Positions 1-11,588 of a stretch of 64,000 nucleotides of DNA are shown one piece after another. The stretch spans positions 2,226,883 to 2,290,882 of the forward strand of contig VXAY01002371.1 in the NCBI GenBank assembly GCA_013399855.1, read 5' to 3'. The position numbers and the translations under genes are program-made. Each line of letters begins with the position of its first letter. The first letter of the stretch is position 1. Source of the DNA: Oxyruncus cristatus (lineage: Eukaryota > Chordata > Aves > Passeriformes > Cotingidae). Under the pieces are notes generated by a model, which ran no database searches, had not been told where the DNA came from, and saw nothing but the letters and a program-made list of their open reading frames with translations.

Positions 1-3000
1 TCATGTACATATCTGAGGATATGCACAGTTTGGAAGTCTAAAGCTAGATGCTACCTACATTTGAGAAGACTCCTCAAAAACTGTGCAGGCCTAAATATGT
101 CACTGTAAGTTAATAGGCCTTTTATTGGTGCATATTATAGTGTCATTTTTTTTCTGAAAGTGCTGAAGGTTTTGTCTTTTTGTGTATTCGGTAAAAATGT
201 GTCTGTGTGTGTGTGTGTCTGTTAATTTGGTACCTAAGGGCTTTCAGAAGGGTCCTAAATGACATGAAAGAAGATGGACATTTTGGGTTTATTTAGTAGC
301 TGTTTTTCAAATGTGTTAGAAGAACCATGAATGCCTTGAAATGAGTGCAGACTAAGATCTGAATGGAGCACAGGAATCCCTGTAGTTAAATTTATGTGCT
401 TACACCATCTTCATTCATTTGTAGCCCAGTGTGCGTTAGAGCTGCTCTTTAAATACTGTATGTGAAACTCGGTGTTCTCTACAACAGAACACACAGATCA
501 AGCTCATAAGCTGGAAGACAAATTGGTTTAAATGAACACCTCCCTTCCTATATCCCACAACAGTTCATTTCATTGATTCAATTGTAAATTTTTCCTAGAG
601 GAAAAGAGGTAGTTCATGGAGAGCAATTCATAAGAGAGGGTCAGATTCTGATGATACCTGCACAGGGCAAGTACTTTTACACTCTATAGATTTTCCCAGA
701 GGAGCTGGAAAAGCATGATTTGAAGTGGTATGGAGCAGGCAGAAGGGTATCATAATGTGTTTTGGAACATACACAATAATATCAGTCACTCACAGTCTTA
801 ACTATGAATGCTTTCCTAGGCTTGGTCCTTGCAAGGAGGCAATTTAACTTCGACCAGTCGCCCCGTGTTTGTGGTGAAAATGGCAAAGGGCAACCTAGAA
901 AGAATGAGTCCCAGTAATACATTCATTTACATTGGGGCAATTTCAGGATCCATGAGATTTTAATTGAAGAGCACCTTAATGAATATAGTAAACTTCCCAG
1001 AGTCATATATAAAGATGATTGTCCACGTATCAGACAGCTGAATGTAGCTATTCAATTGATTAAAGAAAGTCTATGATACAAAAATGGCAACTTTTTTCAT
1101 ATGTAGTTCTGAATTATGCTCTCGTGTATGCAAACAATTGTGCCTGACATTTGGTAATTGTTATTTCACAGGATGCTATTTTATGTGTATGTATATATAT
1201 ATATATACATATATACTTTATATTTGCAGCTGACAAACCAGTACTACCTGAATACCTGGTGCTGGATATTAAATCAAAATATATAGCATGTAAAAAAAAA
1301 AAAGTTGAAAGAAAACTTTTCAAGGCAGCTAATTATGCTTTTACCAAAACATTCATAATGATGCCTCTGGACAGCTAACGAAAGAATTATTTTGTAATGT
1401 TTATACTTGGATTTTTTTAAAAAAACAAAAACATCAAAAACCAAAAAAAACCCTCTAGAAACATAGGCAATGTAATACCAGCACAAGCCAAACAGAAATA
1501 GACCAGATGAACTTGCTTGAAAATGTGGTTGTTACTGAATTATTACAAAAAGCTTGTGAGGCAGGAGAGGAGGTAGGGAGATGTGTAGCACTTAGTGGTG
1601 TCTGAGTTTCCAGTATGTGAAATACTCTAGTTTATAGTGGTTCGAGCCATGTCTCGATGTCATAGACTTTGTCTCAGGTAAAACTCCCAGTTGGGACAGA
1701 TTTGTACTGGGGTAAAATAGTTTAATGAAAGTTTCTTGGTGTGTGTTTGTGGTAAATTTACTATTATGTTTCAGTGACATCACTTGATGATTTTTCTCCT
1801 TCTGTACACTGAGGGATTTAATAATTTAAACCTGTAATTAAATAAATAATCTAAACTGAGCTCCCAGGGGTATTGCAAAGAGGTCACTAGACCTCCAATT
1901 AAAAAAACCCAAACAAACAAAAAAACACAAACCAAAAAAATCCCCAAACCATTCCCTTCATCCAAGCCAGAGTTTGTACTGGAGCATTCATCTATTTCAA
2001 TTGATGCCAACTGATTCCTTAAGAGCTGTGCCAAATGTTTAAAAATAAACAAGCTACCAAAAAAGTAAAAATTCTGCCTCACTAGGGCTTTAGTCTTATC
2101 ACAGGCTTTGGTAAGAACACAGCAAGCCTTTCTTGTGTGTATCCTGCTTTAAAATTAGAGTGCAACTCAACCTACAACTATGGGGATTTTGGATGTAAGG
2201 TATTCTCAGCTGAACTTACGTGAAGTTTATTTCTTATTTTTGAATAAAGAAATGGCTGTTTTCAATGCTATCTACAACTGTGATATGGCTTTACAGATAG
2301 AAATTCAACACATGTAACAGAAGGTGATGTTAATGACAGTACCATAATACAAACCAGTCTTTGCTGTCACTTGCAATTTTAGCATAATCTCAAATTGATT
2401 TGACAGTTTGAATTGAGAGTTTTAAGTTAGTATTTCCCTAATATTAATGTCCTACCCTTTCTACTCATAATTCCCTTTCATCCTTCAAATGTAGACAGCC
2501 TTATATCCTGAAAGTTGTTTTCAAAGTGATTGTTGCCCATAAAGGGTATTCGGTTTTGCACTGTGTTAAAAAAAGACAAAATTCTTTTGCATTCTAATGT
2601 GCCTAAAGAAAGAAACAAACAAACAAAAAAAAATGCTGCCATCTTGCAAATTAGTATGCTCTGTAATCCTGTGTGCCTATAAGTCTGTTTCTTCAGAAAG
2701 TGCCCATTGAAAAATGAAGGGATAGACTGCTGGTCACAAGACTTGCGTTATCAAGCCACTTTATGTATCACCTTATTGTATGTACTATAAAACTAATGCT
2801 TTTGTGTGCACTATGTAGTCTGTCAATGGAAAGTTCTTTGGAATAGGCTCAGCTGCCATTATGTATTTGTTGAAGTATTCTGTTCTTTCACTGATGCATA
2901 TGAAATTATTGATGTCTCTGTTCTGGTGAGGTATTTTTTGTTTTTGCACCTGAAAAAGTTCAAAAAAAGTTTAAATAAAAAAATCCGGTAAGCTACCTGA

Positions 3001-3060
3001 TTGGTGCAAGATTTTTATCAGTGTATTTGATGTTGAAAATAAAGAATTAACCAGAACACA
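1..3060 (+). other. possible 3' UTR end of a plus-strand gene (ESR1 by synteny)
   Basis: AT-rich, without repeats of known families or coding exons. It ends with two plus-strand poly(A) signals, AATAAA at 2,974-2,979 and 3,038-3,043, the second followed by a T/G-rich stretch. In vertebrates ESR1 lies tail-to-tail with SYNE1 and has a 3' UTR of several kilobases, which would fit this place and orientation. I cannot see the ESR1 stop codon or any coding part, so the name rests on synteny alone. Contains a GT repeat (about 199-218) and a TA repeat (about 1,193-1,206). Confidence 0.4.
2974..3043 (+). terminator. tandem poly(A) signals on plus strand
   Basis: AATAAA at 2,974-2,979 (inside TTTAAATAAAAAAA) and at 3,038-3,043 (GAAAATAAAGAATT), with T/G-rich sequence after the second. 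This is a plausible end for a plus-strand transcript converging on SYNE1. Confidence 0.4.
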
Positions 3061-6000
3061 CTGTTTCATTAGTTATCTTTTGGGTCGTTTTAAAAATATG
3101 CTTCTCTGCTCATTGTTTTCTAGTAGGCAGTAAAATGGTAGACTGTTTTTTACAGAAACAGAATTTGTCTGTTTCTGTTCATCTAAGTGAAAGTGAAAAC
3201 TATTTCCCAATTAGTTCCTTCACTTTCCCAAAAAGCATCAGTGGCCATACCTAGAGTCGACAATGTGCTAGGCCTAGTATTCCTAATGACGCCAAGGAAG
3301 TCACCTAAGTACTTAGTACTTTATATGCTTTAATGTTCTTACTATTTTATGTTCCTTATTTTGGCTTTTGAAATAGATTATAGTGGAAGAGACAAACTGG
3401 GAAAATTTATCCCTCTGTAGTTGGCAGCAACTTACCATGAGTTAGGTAATATCAAGGTAATAGTACTTCCTTCCCAAGTGAAGCCTGCTCCTCAGGGGGA
3501 AAAAAAATTGTCTTGACTAAGCTGTCAGGAATGGGGTGAAAAGAAATAACAGATACTTTTACTGACATAAAAACACACTGAACTTAACTCTATCCTGTAA
3601 AATACTCTCAAAATTGTATCAGTGCCCCAAACCAGTAATCTTTAATATTTGCATACATACGTAGGTATTTCAATGCTCATAATATATATATTCAGTAACA
3701 TAGAGAGAATATAGTCCCTCAGTTGTTTTTTTTCATCTATTTTCTGTGCCATACTGGTTTCATATGGGAAATATATATGTAAAAGCTCTTTGTTTTTTAT
3801 GTGATGTTTCACTGCACTTGAAAAAAGATTTAAGATTACTTTATGTCTTAACTGCTATCTCAATTATGAAGACAAGATGGGCAATATACTTAGTCCATGT
3901 GAAATATTACCCTATAGCTTGTCAAATATGAAAGCAAATAGACTTTGGAGACTCTCTCTCCAAATGAAAGTTAGGGACTATTGGGATTTGTAAGTGCTGA
4001 GTAGAACTGAACAATGCTTCCAAATCATAACATTGTTTTGCAACATGCTTCTGTGACAAAAAGCTTGATTGAGGGTTGCTTCTTTGGCCACAACAGGTGA
4101 GTCAGAGTAATAGGAACTAATTGCACATGTATATGTGCTCAAAATAATTTTCAATTCTGACTCAAAGTATGACACTATTCAATTGCTTTATACAATTTTT
4201 TAACCAGAGGACCAAATGAGCACTTAACGGTTCACGGAGACGTGGCTTAGGATAACAGCTGCTACATGATACTGAACTCACAGACTTAATCCCAAAAAAC
4301 AGCTAGATAGCAGAATACTGCTGCAAAATCAAAACCCTGACGCTCCTAATTAAAAACAGAACATATAAAGTCTGAACATATTTACATCTGCAAAAATTGT
4401 AACCATTTGAATGAGCAAATGAATAAGCAAAGAATTGCACATTACGTGAGATTAGGCATTCTTCTGCCCATCTCTTTCTGGAGCACAGTGTGACCACACA
4501 AGTGTCACAATGCAGTGATCTGGGAATGCACTGCTGGAGACTGTCTAGTCCAATTCCTGGCTCAGAGCTGGGTCACCTAGACAGTTGCTCAGGGCCATGT
4601 CCAACTGAGTGTTGAATAGCACAAAAGGAGACCCTACTACCACTCTGGGCAGCCTCTTCCAGTGTTTGACCATCTTCACACTAAAAAATGTTTTCCCTAT
4701 GCTCAGATGGAATTTTATGTGATTTAATTTGTGCCCATTGCCTTTAGCCCTGTTGGTGGGCACAACTGAAAAGAGTCTGTCTCCCTCTTCTTCATTTCCT
4801 CCCATGACGTATCTCTTGTGATAGGAGAAAGTGTATGAGATGTCACCTTGCTCAGACACCAAACGAGGAACCTCTGGCCCTCAAAAGGGCCTCTGTAGCC
4901 AGGAACTGGGCACTTTTCCATAGCCAGGGGCCATATGGGACTTCAGCTTCATTCCTGATTTCTTTTGTCTGTTGGATGACATAATTTGCAAAGTGATACA
5001 GCAAGGACATGCCTTTCTATTTCACTGCAGAGCTCTTGTAGCTAAAACTCCTGGCTCACCTTTATGGGGTGAGCTCTCATTTCCCTCACTCTTGTTTCCC
5101 TCACTACATAAACAACATCTGGCAGAACAGCTGCCTACTCCCATGAGAAAGCCCATGTACACGGACACAGCTGTATGCATTGGGCTCCCCCACACTACCC
5201 TTTTCTCTCCTTCCTGACATGTAAGTGATGACTGTCTTGTTCCAGCATATTTTATTTTACTTAACTAATTAGAAAGGTATGACATAGTTAAGGCATCATC
5301 AGAGAACATATTTGACTGCTTTTCTGTTAGTTGAGACAATCCTTTCGTAATGATCCTTTGCAATGACAACAGCTTCTTCAAAGGCTTCAATCTGGTGTTC
5401 TTGGTCAATGGAGCACTGTCCCTCGTTAAAAGCCTTTGGGCCATGCTTACTCCTCAAAATTAAATGACAGATTTTTTTAAAAAAATTCCCCATCTAGATA
5501 CTGCAACATTAAAATCTCCATGAAGCAGCTGTTTCCTATGCTGGAAAATTCTTACATCTCTTTCCTCTGCATTACACTGCTTTTCTCCACCACCCAGGCA
5601 GTGAAGAGAAGCGGAAAATCCAAACATGTAAAATAGCACTTGTCAGTGTGCTCACAGAGAAAGAATGCCGAGGGAAGGGCACTGCGTACATGCTTTTTCT
5701 AATGCCCAGCCAGGCTTCAATTACTACCATTCACTGTGGCATCCTGCAGACACAGAAACTCAAGCAAAAACTGGTCATGAAGTCTTCAGGAAAATTGACC
5801 ATCAAAATAATAACATTTGGCACTTATCTCAGCAGGAGCGAGGCTAACTAGCTCTCACGTCCATTTAAGATCTGTGTGCTGCAGGATTTAGGTGTCATTC
5901 TGCTAATGTCTTCATTTCTGCAGGCATACAGGTGATGTAAAATTTATCTCCTGCTGTCTTCCATTCCTACACATTTGCGCACAACTTCAGAATGTTACCA

Positions 6001-9000
6001 TTTTAAACATGAAAAATGTGCATGTGAGGAAAGGCTATGCTTTCAGGTGTTTTTTAGCTAGATTTTACAAGACATTTCAGACTTTAAGATATTTAGCTCC
6101 TCTACACACAAAGACAAAATGCTGCTCTCTAAGACATAAAGACTTGTGTCTTGACAGATTCCTTTTTATTTTTCACTCACCTCTTCAGAACTTGTGTCGC
6201 CCATGGAAAGGTGATCAAGTATGTTATACTGCAGAGATAAGCAAAAGGTGCTGCCCATTTTGCAGTGAGAGTCACATTAAGGCTTGAAAGTTTAGGTATT
6301 TGTATGAAAGCAGGAAAGTTTCAATTCCATTCTGCCCTAGAAGGACTATTTTTCACTTACATTATATCTGACAACAGGAAAAGAAATTACAGCTCAAATA
6401 TGTCTCTCTCTCTCTCTCTCAACCAAAATGCTAGAGCATCATGCTTTTTCTCCTGTTGCCCCCATGGTCTGCATACCTGCCTGCACGATGCTTCAAGTTT
6501 AGCAAAGGAGTCAAAACTGCAACCACGTGTTTTAACCTGCAGCTCCATGGTCAGGAGAGCCTCACAGACAATGTTTGAGTTGTTTATGAAGAGTATACTA
6601 CAGACATGAATGTTCCACTTCTTGGACAGCCTTGTGAACACTTATATAAAAAAAGTGGACTCTGATAGCTTTACTTCCAGCTGTTTTTTAGAAACATCTT
6701 TTCTAAAAACAATGGAATGAAAAACTCACAATTACAACATAATAACAATCGCCCAGGGCTTACAACATGCCTGAAAATGCAGAGCCTGACATGAGTAACC
6801 TTTGTGCAAACTACATCCACATCTGCACGATCCCTGACCAGAAGAGCTCTGTGGTGCACCTCTCTTCTGACCAAGAACACCTCTGATACAACAACTGGAC
6901 AGTACTTTCCTAAAGCACAATCTCTCTTCCAAAAATTAGATGTGCCAGTGTTTTATTGAGACCTCACTGTGGTCAAATCCATTTGCCATGTCTCAGGTCT
7001 TTAAATAGATTCTTACTGAACAAAGCCGTTTTGACCAGTTCATTTCTGGAATGATATTAAGCAGCACCAAACAATAGACGTTACAGCTTTCAGTTCCTAT
7101 CTGCTTTTAGATCAAACATTTAACATAATTCAGATTTCTATCATTTAATAGGCCTGAGCCTATGACCAATCTTCAGTGCTTCAGCTAGGAGTTATTAATT
7201 TCATTTTATCTTGTTTCACAGATTTTTATCTACGGCTTTCTGGGAAGACACACTAATTCTCTAAATCATTCCTATTTATTTATTTATTGAGGAATATTAC
7301 TAGAACATTCAAATGTTCTTAATATTCTTAAAACAAGCATAACTTCTCCCAAGTACAGGTTTGACACCTATGTCCCTCTAGGTCTAATTATGGCCAAAGA
7401 GTGCAACAACAATAGAATTCAGCTGGCTGTAGTGCATTTCACAACATGCTGCCAAGGTTAAAAACACCCAGTACTTAGACTAGTTCCCTTATGCAGGGAA
7501 TTCTGTGCCTATAACACAGACCAGTGAGAACACAAATGACCTACTCCCTCCACCCTCTCTCTTCCTTCTCAACTTAAGCAAACACTGTTTTAGATGAATT
7601 CTTCATTTGACTGCCGCAACAGTTGAAAAATTTTATAACCAGATCATCCAGCTTAAACAAAAACACTGTGACATTTTCTGCTCTTTTCCTTTCCATAATC
7701 CATTGCTTTAAACACCAAATAAAATATGGGAAGTGCAGGAAAGTGAGAAGATCAATGGTGTCTTCTCTTAAGAATCTGCACTTCTTCTATTTGACTCTGC
7801 TCTTATTTCCCAGAATCCTCCAATGGTTGCTACATCCTGATAGCATCTGTAGTTTGAAGGCTTTGAGCAACCAGTTTCTGTTATGCCTTTGAACACATGC
7901 ACACGCACACACACTCAGATTCACATGATGATGATGAACATGTTGAGAGATACTATCAGATGCAAACAGATTTCTCAACCACAAACAGCACAAAACCAAG
8001 GGCCAGGGATGATTGCTCATAAGACAATCCCAGTAGCTTTGTTCTCATTCAATAACCAGCTGCAGGAAAAAGTTCTAAGGAAGGACAATGTGATACTGCA
8101 AGTTTTCACAGCATTTGCAGCAAAGCTGGAGAGGTGGCAAACCAGTGGTGAGAAACTATCAATCTGTTGCAGAAAGAAGCTATTATCACTGCTGGAACAG
8201 AGCGGGGGGGATAGGTAATGGGTATCGTCATGCTCACAGTTATGAGGAATAAGGGCACACTAGTTCTGCCAACTTCAGATCATTTGTGCTCCTACCACTG
8301 TCAGATTGTCTGTAAATATCACTTTGCAGTCTGCCTTCAGATTTTGTAAAGCACAGTCCACAAATGAAGCTCCACAAGCAGATGCAGTAAGTTCAGACCA
8401 AGTTGTCCTCGTGATCTTTTACTCTTACCAATATAAGCATAATGAGATAGTGCCTTGATATTACTGCATGGTCTGGAGTCACTGAGCAATCAGTTTCCAT
8501 TATGCTTTTAAACACCCACTAGCTGGAGGTGACTACAGTCCAATAAGCAAGGTTCAGAGCTGCAAGGTGTGTCAAGCTGTTGGGATGATTATACCTCTAC
8601 AGAACCTACTCTATCTATCTACAGTAGAAAATAAGAATAAATTCAACATGGTAATGACCAGAGCTCCCCATGACACAGGGTCTACTTTCTCTATGCTTAA
8701 ACATGTGACATCAACACAGATCCAGAATTAGGCAGCTCTTGTACTGCCTCTTCTCATGCATTGCAGCCAAGCTCAAGGTAAATTACCAGAAATTAGCCCC
8801 TCGTGTTTGCAGAGCCCAAGTAGGTGATGTGTTTCAGAAAGAGGGTAGATGTTGGATTGCAGGCTTAGCACAGAGACAGACATCATTCAAACTGACTGCT
8901 CTTCCTTGTACTTCCCTCTCCCTCCTAACCAATTCCTTTCAAACCTCCCTGCCTTCTTCTCAGTTTTTACACAGTATAAGAAATTAACACAGGCCTCACC

Positions 9001-10724
9001 AGTGACTTTTTATCTGGTTCCTTAACAGACTTTTATTCCCTAAGTTTATACTCATAGCTATCTACCGCACTTTAGATAACATCTACTTCCATGAGAACAC
9101 CAAAAGTTGGCTGGAAAACAGCAGACAAAGTCAATCTGAGATCCTTATTTCTCCCTAAATTAGTCTTTTTATTCTTTATAGTGTTTTCTTTTAAAAGAAA
9201 ACAAAAATACCTTTCAACAAAAAATTTAGCACCAAGCCCAGGGACTGGCTGATGAAAGGATGTCTAAAACATGCACAGACCTGAACTAAGAGGTCTAGCA
9301 ACCTACTGAATTATTCACATATGCGCATTGATTCCCATTAATTGAGTTGTGTCACCAAAGAAAAGAGTATCAGAAAAGAGAGGAGGGGTCAGTTTTATGT
9401 AATATGTCAGGCCTGTTGCAAGTAACAGCCCATCCTTATAGTCCAAACATGTGTTCCTTATCTTTGTCTATTCAGAATCAGTGATTATGGATACTAATTA
9501 GCCTAGAATAGTTTCTGAACAGCAGTGAAGGAAACTCAGCCTTGAAAAGAACACCAACTCGTGTCAGTCCAGACTTGGGTTCAGACATTGAAGATACTCT
9601 GTGAACATAAAAAATCCTTTTCATGAAAATGTTAATGTTATGCTTATCTGAAAAGGAAGCTTTATTTTGGCTCTTCCAAATGCTGGAGTTCAGCTTGTGG
9701 TAGTCTACCTCTGACCACCCTCTCCTCATAACAACTCAAAACGATGACATCCCAGAAAAGTAATTCTATGTAAAAGCAACTAATGTGCTTGTGTTTTCTT
9801 CTGGCTTTTCTATTTCTGTTATGCAGGCCAATATATTCTAAGTAAAAATATTTAAGTCAAAAGAAAAATTCACACTGCGTGTTGTGGCTTCAAAAACCCC
9901 AAACTTATTAAAGAGCAGCAACTTAGAACATTGTTCTATATTTTTTTCATAATGGAAAAGAATCCTGTTTTGGTAGAGTTCTGACTGATAAGCTGGGCAA
10001 AGTGCCACTGTACAGACCACAAGTTTTTTTAACTATTTCTGGAAAATTTACGAGTCTTCAATTTGTTCTGTTTTACTGCTATTTATGCTTATGCTTCGGG
10101 CATATTCCACTAGACTAACTATGGGTAAAACACAAACATCTACCTTGGTATTAAGCTACTATGGAGACTATTATGAAGTTTCCAGTGCACCCACAGTAGA
10201 AAGCTGCTTTAGTGATTATGGACTGATACAACTTCAACTGCCAAAGGTTGCACATGAGCACATACATAAACACACAGAGAAACAACACAGGGGTGAGAAT
10301 GAACTTCAAGAAGCAATTTGAAGAACAGAAAAACCTGAAGTGATGAATCATTAATTCAAAACATGGACAGCTTTCAATATTAGCAGAAATTCTAATGGCA
10401 TACTGTCACACGTATTCTACCATTTGTCAAGTTTTTCAGATTTTCTCATTCAAACATATACCTAATACCAATAATTTGCTACAGCATTTTTTAATTCTCT
10501 TTAGAAGTGCAGCATATGTGTATCTCCTGGTTTTTTTTTATATTATACATATCTCATTCTAAACTTAGAGGTTTCCATAATTGTCATTAAAAAGCACGTA
10601 GACAAAATATTTTATGGTATCTATAATAAATGCAAAGAAATCAATACAAACAAAACTTGGCTTAGCAAACTGTACATACATAAATATGTTCTTTGTTTTT
10701 CAACTTGACATTCAACATTTTTCC
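3061..10724. other. intergenic region between two convergent genes
   Basis: No coding exon recognised on either strand. Contains a CR1 fragment (about 4,535-4,895), a CT repeat (about 6,404-6,420) and a diverged repeated phrase (7,860-7,895 against 8,487-8,520). Short frames, including a 114-codon one at 6,265-6,609, lack family features. Confidence 0.7.
4535..4895 (-). repeat. CR1 LINE 3' fragment, antisense
   Basis: Phrases matching CR1: CAGTTGCTCAGGGCCATGTC, GGGCAGCCTCTTCCAGTGTT, TTTGTGCCCATTGCC and GTGGGCACAACTGAAAAGAG. Oriented with its 3' end to the left. The minus-strand frames here are CR1 remnants, not genes. Confidence 0.9.
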
Positions 10725-11588
10725 TCATAAAAACTTTTACGATCTTATTTATTACATCCATTTTTTTTAAACCTTAAAAAAGTGCTTCTCAGATTTACAC
10801 CTTGTGCATCCAAAGCAAAAGTTAGAACACCATGCCTGAAACAGAAACCACAGGGAATAATACATTGCCATACAAGATTCTTTAAAACTGTATGTTACAA
10901 ATGCTCTAAAATCTCTTTAGCATTGGTTATTTTGTATACTGTAGATACTGAGAGGGTATTTAATAAAGACTGGCTAATGGGCAGCACACAGGAAAGGATC
11001 TACAGTATCAAGTCCTTGGCTATGCATAGTACAGGGCAATGACCTGGATATAAAGTGGCTAAAAGATCCCGAATTCTGCACAGAAGGACATTTCCCTCAC
11101 ACAGATCACATCCTTCTTAGTACCCAGGATGCGAGTATTGAAATGATGCTACTCAGGTAAAACGTTGTGCAGTTTGATACTGATACACTGATGCATTACT
11201 AGTTGAGTGCCAGCAGAGAAAGATACGGGCATAGTGGTTGCTACAGCAGACAGGTAAAGCTGCCACACCAAATCCTGTCACCCTTTAAAACCATCTTGCC
11301 TCCCAGCTAGCACTCCAGCAAGTCTCCCACTGTCTCACAGGTCTCCTTCATAATGGAGGAGGACCATTCATGTATTTTAGCATGGGGTGGAAAGAGCGGG
11401 CAAAGTTGTTTGCCATAGCACAGCTGTAGTCCTCCTCGGTCATTGGCACTAGGCAAGCCAGTCCAATCAGGAGCAGCAAGAGGAGCTGAAGTGGCAGAGC
11501 AGCTCTGAGGACTCTGAGGAAGAAGGATGGGCGCCACCACGCTGGCCCAGCCTCAGAAGGGGAGGAACCTGAGCCACCTCTTGTGGAC
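10725..11588 (-). CDS. SYNE1: SYNE1 terminal exon: KASH domain and 3' UTR
   Basis: Coding part 11,348-11,588 (1 nt, 79 codons, TGA at 11,348-11,350); acceptor TTCTTTTCTCAG. Starts [20 protein letters not shown]. The transmembrane helix is [17 protein letters not shown] (about 11,445-11,500). The lumenal tail starts PMTEEDYSC and ends KYMNGPPPL. The Cys lies 23 residues before the last residue, the position known to form a disulfide with SUN proteins, and the final PPPL is the SUN-binding end. This anchors nesprin-1 in the outer nuclear membrane. The 3' UTR runs leftward to about 10,725, with AATAAA (minus) at 10,748-10,753 and an ATTAAA at 10,959-10,964 as an earlier option. The UTR end is predicted, not proven. 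Confidence 0.96.
10748..10753 (-). terminator. SYNE1: candidate SYNE1 poly(A) signal AATAAA
   Basis: TTTATT on the plus strand is AATAAA on the minus strand, about 595 bp downstream of the SYNE1 stop codon and the nearest canonical signal. A weaker ATTAAA lies at 10,959-10,964. Confidence 0.55.

Noticed and set aside
1190..1215. TA-repeat as a TATA-box promoter
   Set aside because: It is a simple TA microsatellite in non-coding sequence with no exon downstream.
4545..4921. Minus-strand frames of 105 and 65 codons
   Set aside because: Inside a CR1 3' fragment; phrases match CR1 DNA, not a host gene.
6265..6609. 114-codon plus-strand frame in the intergenic region
   Set aside because: It runs through a CT simple repeat (Ser-Leu run) and has no recognisable motif or splice context.
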